Shown here piece after piece: positions 31,885 to 33,478 of a DNA stretch of 33,478 bases; the first letter of the stretch is position 1, and each line of letters opens with the position of its first letter. Location of the stretch: NCBI GenBank assembly GCA_002435835.1, contig DIVM01000303.1:674-34151 (forward strand), given 5' to 3'. This DNA is from Firmicutes bacterium UBA6132. GTDB lineage: Bacteria > Bacillota_A > Clostridia > Tissierellales > Sedimentibacteraceae. The notes beneath the pieces were generated by a model that searched no databases, was not told the origin of the DNA, and saw only the letters and a program-made list of their open reading frames with translations. A program made the translations under genes and the position numbers.

Positions 31885-32526
31885 TTAACCGCCTAACGTC
31901 ACATCTTGAATATCATACCATTTCATTGCTTCATGAAATTGTTCTGGTTTAAAATCAGGCCACATATCATCAATTGTATATATATCTGAATAAACGGACT
32001 GAACTGGTAAAAATCCAGAAAGTCTTTTTCTTCCTCCCCATCTTAAAATAAGGTCAATCCTTGAAATATCACTTGAATGAAGTCCTTCCATAATAGATTT
32101 TCTATTTGATGTAGAAGGTTGTATATTAGATAAATCCCAGTCCCAGCCATAATTTACTAAAAAGTTTACTTTTATTCCACCCTGACCTATATTAGTTCTT
32201 GTAGTATAATTTAATAATTCTTTAGGAAAAACAGATGAATTAGTATTGCCAAGCACAAGCAATGAAACATTTTCTTTCGCTATTATATTAACAGCATCAA
32301 CACAAGCTTTTACAAAAGATTCAAGTTGTTTTTTAGGTCTTTTGCAGTTGTCCGTTGTAAAACCATAATATGTAACTTCTTTTATCCCATATTCTTTAGC
32401 TAATTTTAAAAATTCAAGTCCAGGGTTTAAACCATATTCATAACCGTCTTGTTTTTCAAAACCTTTATTTTGTGCCCAACGTCTGTTGCCATCAGGGATA
32501 AGACCTATATGATTAGGTACTCTCAT
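31885..32526 (-). CDS. Short, divergent cis-prenyltransferase (UppS-like)
   Basis: 213 residues against about 240-250 for usual UppS. The opening HIGLIPDGNRRWA corresponds to the substrate-binding HxAxIMDGNGRWA, and the end has LILRWGGRKRLSGFLPVQ and MWPDF. Changes from the family: NYGGRxEI is NYGWDWDL, and the Mg-binding Glu of GGE is Arg in GGRKRLS. Undecaprenyl diphosphate synthase makes the C55 lipid carrier for cell wall building; this copy probably makes a different chain length or has lost activity. A normal uppS is expected elsewhere in the genome. AAAGGAG precedes the ATG. Confidence 0.85.
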   Translation of the reverse strand: MRVPNHIGLIPDGNRRWAQNKGFEKQDGYEYGLNPGLEFLKLAKEYGIKEVTYYGFTTDNCKRPKKQLESFVKACVDAVNIIAKENVSLLVLGNTNSSVFPKELLNYTTRTNIGQGGIKVNFLVNYGWDWDLSNIQPSTSNRKSIMEGLHSSDISRIDLILRWGGRKRLSGFLPVQSVYSDIYTIDDMWPDFKPEQFHEAMKWYDIQDVTLGG

Positions 32527-32760
32527 TAAATCACTCCTTTCGTATTACTGGTATTATTTGCATAATAAATAACAATTATACAAATCTGCACAATTTTTAT
32601 CTAATTAAATATAATGATAATACATACTTGTACGACTTTTTAAATATTTGGTCATTAAAATATTATGTAATATAAATTCGTAATTTTACATAATATTTAC
32701 AATATACAAATTTTTGCAATACAAAAGTAGAGTAATATAATTTATGAGGAGGTGATATAT

Positions 32761-33478
32761 GTGATAAAAGGTATATTATTTGATAAGGATGGAACATTAA
32801 TTGATTATTCTATGTGGAAAAATGCGGGAATAAATTTAATTAAAGTAGTAATGAATGAAAATGGAATTACAGATGAAAAAATTTATAAACAGCTTTTAAA
32901 ATCAATAGGCATATATGAAAATGGTGTTGATCCCTTTGGTGCTTTAGCTTATAAATCTCATGAAGAGGTTGCCAAAGAATTACATTTTGTTCTTAGCAAA
33001 CAAAACGTTGAAATAAATTACGATTTATTTATTGATCATGTTACTGAGTTTTTAAGGAAAGAAGTATTAAGAGATGATGTTGAACTAAAACCAATTACTA
33101 ATTTAAATTTATTGCTTGATAGTTTAAAGCAAAGAGGTATGAAAATTGGTCTTGTTACATCTGATAGTCTACAGTCTGCAACTCATTTTATCAATAAATT
33201 TAATTTAAACGACAGTTTTGATTTTATAGGAGCTAAAGATGGAGTGTTTAAATTAAAACCACATTTTGACATGTGTGAAAAGTTTTTAAATGATTATGGG
33301 TTAAAGCCATGTGAAGTTGCAGTGGTAGGAGATTCATACAGTGACATGTTGTTTGCTAAAAACAGCGGTGCATTAGCAATAGGAGTATTATCCGGTGTAA
33401 GCAGCAAAATTAACTTAAAAGATATGGCAGATATAATAATACCATCTGTTGAGAGTTTTTACAGTGAAGAGTTTTTAT
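32761..33478 (+). CDS. HAD-superfamily hydrolase, phosphoglycolate phosphatase-like (3' truncated by window)
   Basis: 239 codons read open to the window edge. The start is GTG 32761 with a full ribosome binding site, GAGGAGGTGAT. Motif I is LFDKDGTLID (nucleophile Asp near residue 8, acid/base Asp two further), motif II VTSDS, and motif III/IV KLKPH and VVGDSYSDML, with an alpha-helical cap between about 17 and 110. HAD phosphatases of this type act on small phosphate esters; the substrate cannot be told. It is divergent from the UppS-like gene, with 234 AT-rich bases between them. Confidence 0.9.
   Translation, partial: MIKGILFDKDGTLIDYSMWKNAGINLIKVVMNENGITDEKIYKQLLKSIGIYENGVDPFGALAYKSHEEVAKELHFVLSKQNVEINYDLFIDHVTEFLRKEVLRDDVELKPITNLNLLLDSLKQRGMKIGLVTSDSLQSATHFINKFNLNDSFDFIGAKDGVFKLKPHFDMCEKFLNDYGLKPCEVAVVGDSYSDMLFAKNSGALAIGVLSGVSSKINLKDMADIIIPSVESFYSEEFL

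Overview
The window is AT-rich DNA from a low-GC Gram-positive anaerobe, most likely a member of Clostridia. The evidence is an L27 with a cleavable N-terminus beside its Prp protease, Firmicutes-type L13 and L21 leaders, an EndoAI/EndoA toxin-antitoxin pair, a radical-SAM/DUF2344/RNase G block, and a ferredoxin-nitroreductase. A Sedimentibacter-like or other Tissierellia-like host is a guess from gene style, not something shown here.

Layout. (1) 1-3.8 kb: end of the ribosomal superoperon (ecfA2-ecfT-truA, then rplM-rpsI behind their own promoter and L13 leader), followed by a queT-type transporter controlled by a preQ1-I riboswitch. (2) 3.8-6.4 kb: upp (minus strand), acpS, a small lipoprotein and the ndoAI-ndoA module. 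(3) 6.5-12.2 kb: an accessory stretch of envelope or spore-surface-like genes. It holds three small proteins or domains that look like one beta-sandwich (carboxypeptidase-regulatory-like) family, one of them fused to an orphan TRAP solute-binding domain. It also holds an M48 protease fused to ankyrin repeats and an L,D-transpeptidase. (4) 12.4-15.7 kb: ferredoxin-nitroreductase, folC (minus strand) and a MerR regulator. (5) 15.7-22.7 kb: the housekeeping block radical SAM, DUF2344, rng, rplU, prp, rpmA, obgE, yhbY. rng has no normal start codon at the expected place, and a REP-like repeat cluster lies between obgE and yhbY. (6) 22.9-31.9 kb: a catabolic island with a DapA-like lyase, a CoA-disulfide/persulfide-reductase-like flavoprotein, a PPC/DUF296 protein, a TAXI-type TRAP transporter (binding protein plus fused permease), a Crp/Fnr-family regulator and a CyuA-type cysteine desulfidase. 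(7) 31.9 kb to the end: a short, divergent cis-prenyltransferase (minus strand) and the start of a HAD phosphatase.

The strongest candidates for new biology are three. One is the island in region 6, which reads as uptake and breakdown of an unidentified carboxylate, perhaps sulfur-containing. The second is the TRAP-binding domain fused to a beta-sandwich module with no signal peptide and no permease in region 3. The third is the regulatory RNA and hairpin architecture: the covarying preQ1-I switch, the hairpin between TRAP binding protein and permease, and the structured leader before the nitroreductase. All functions are assigned by reading motifs by eye, with no database search.
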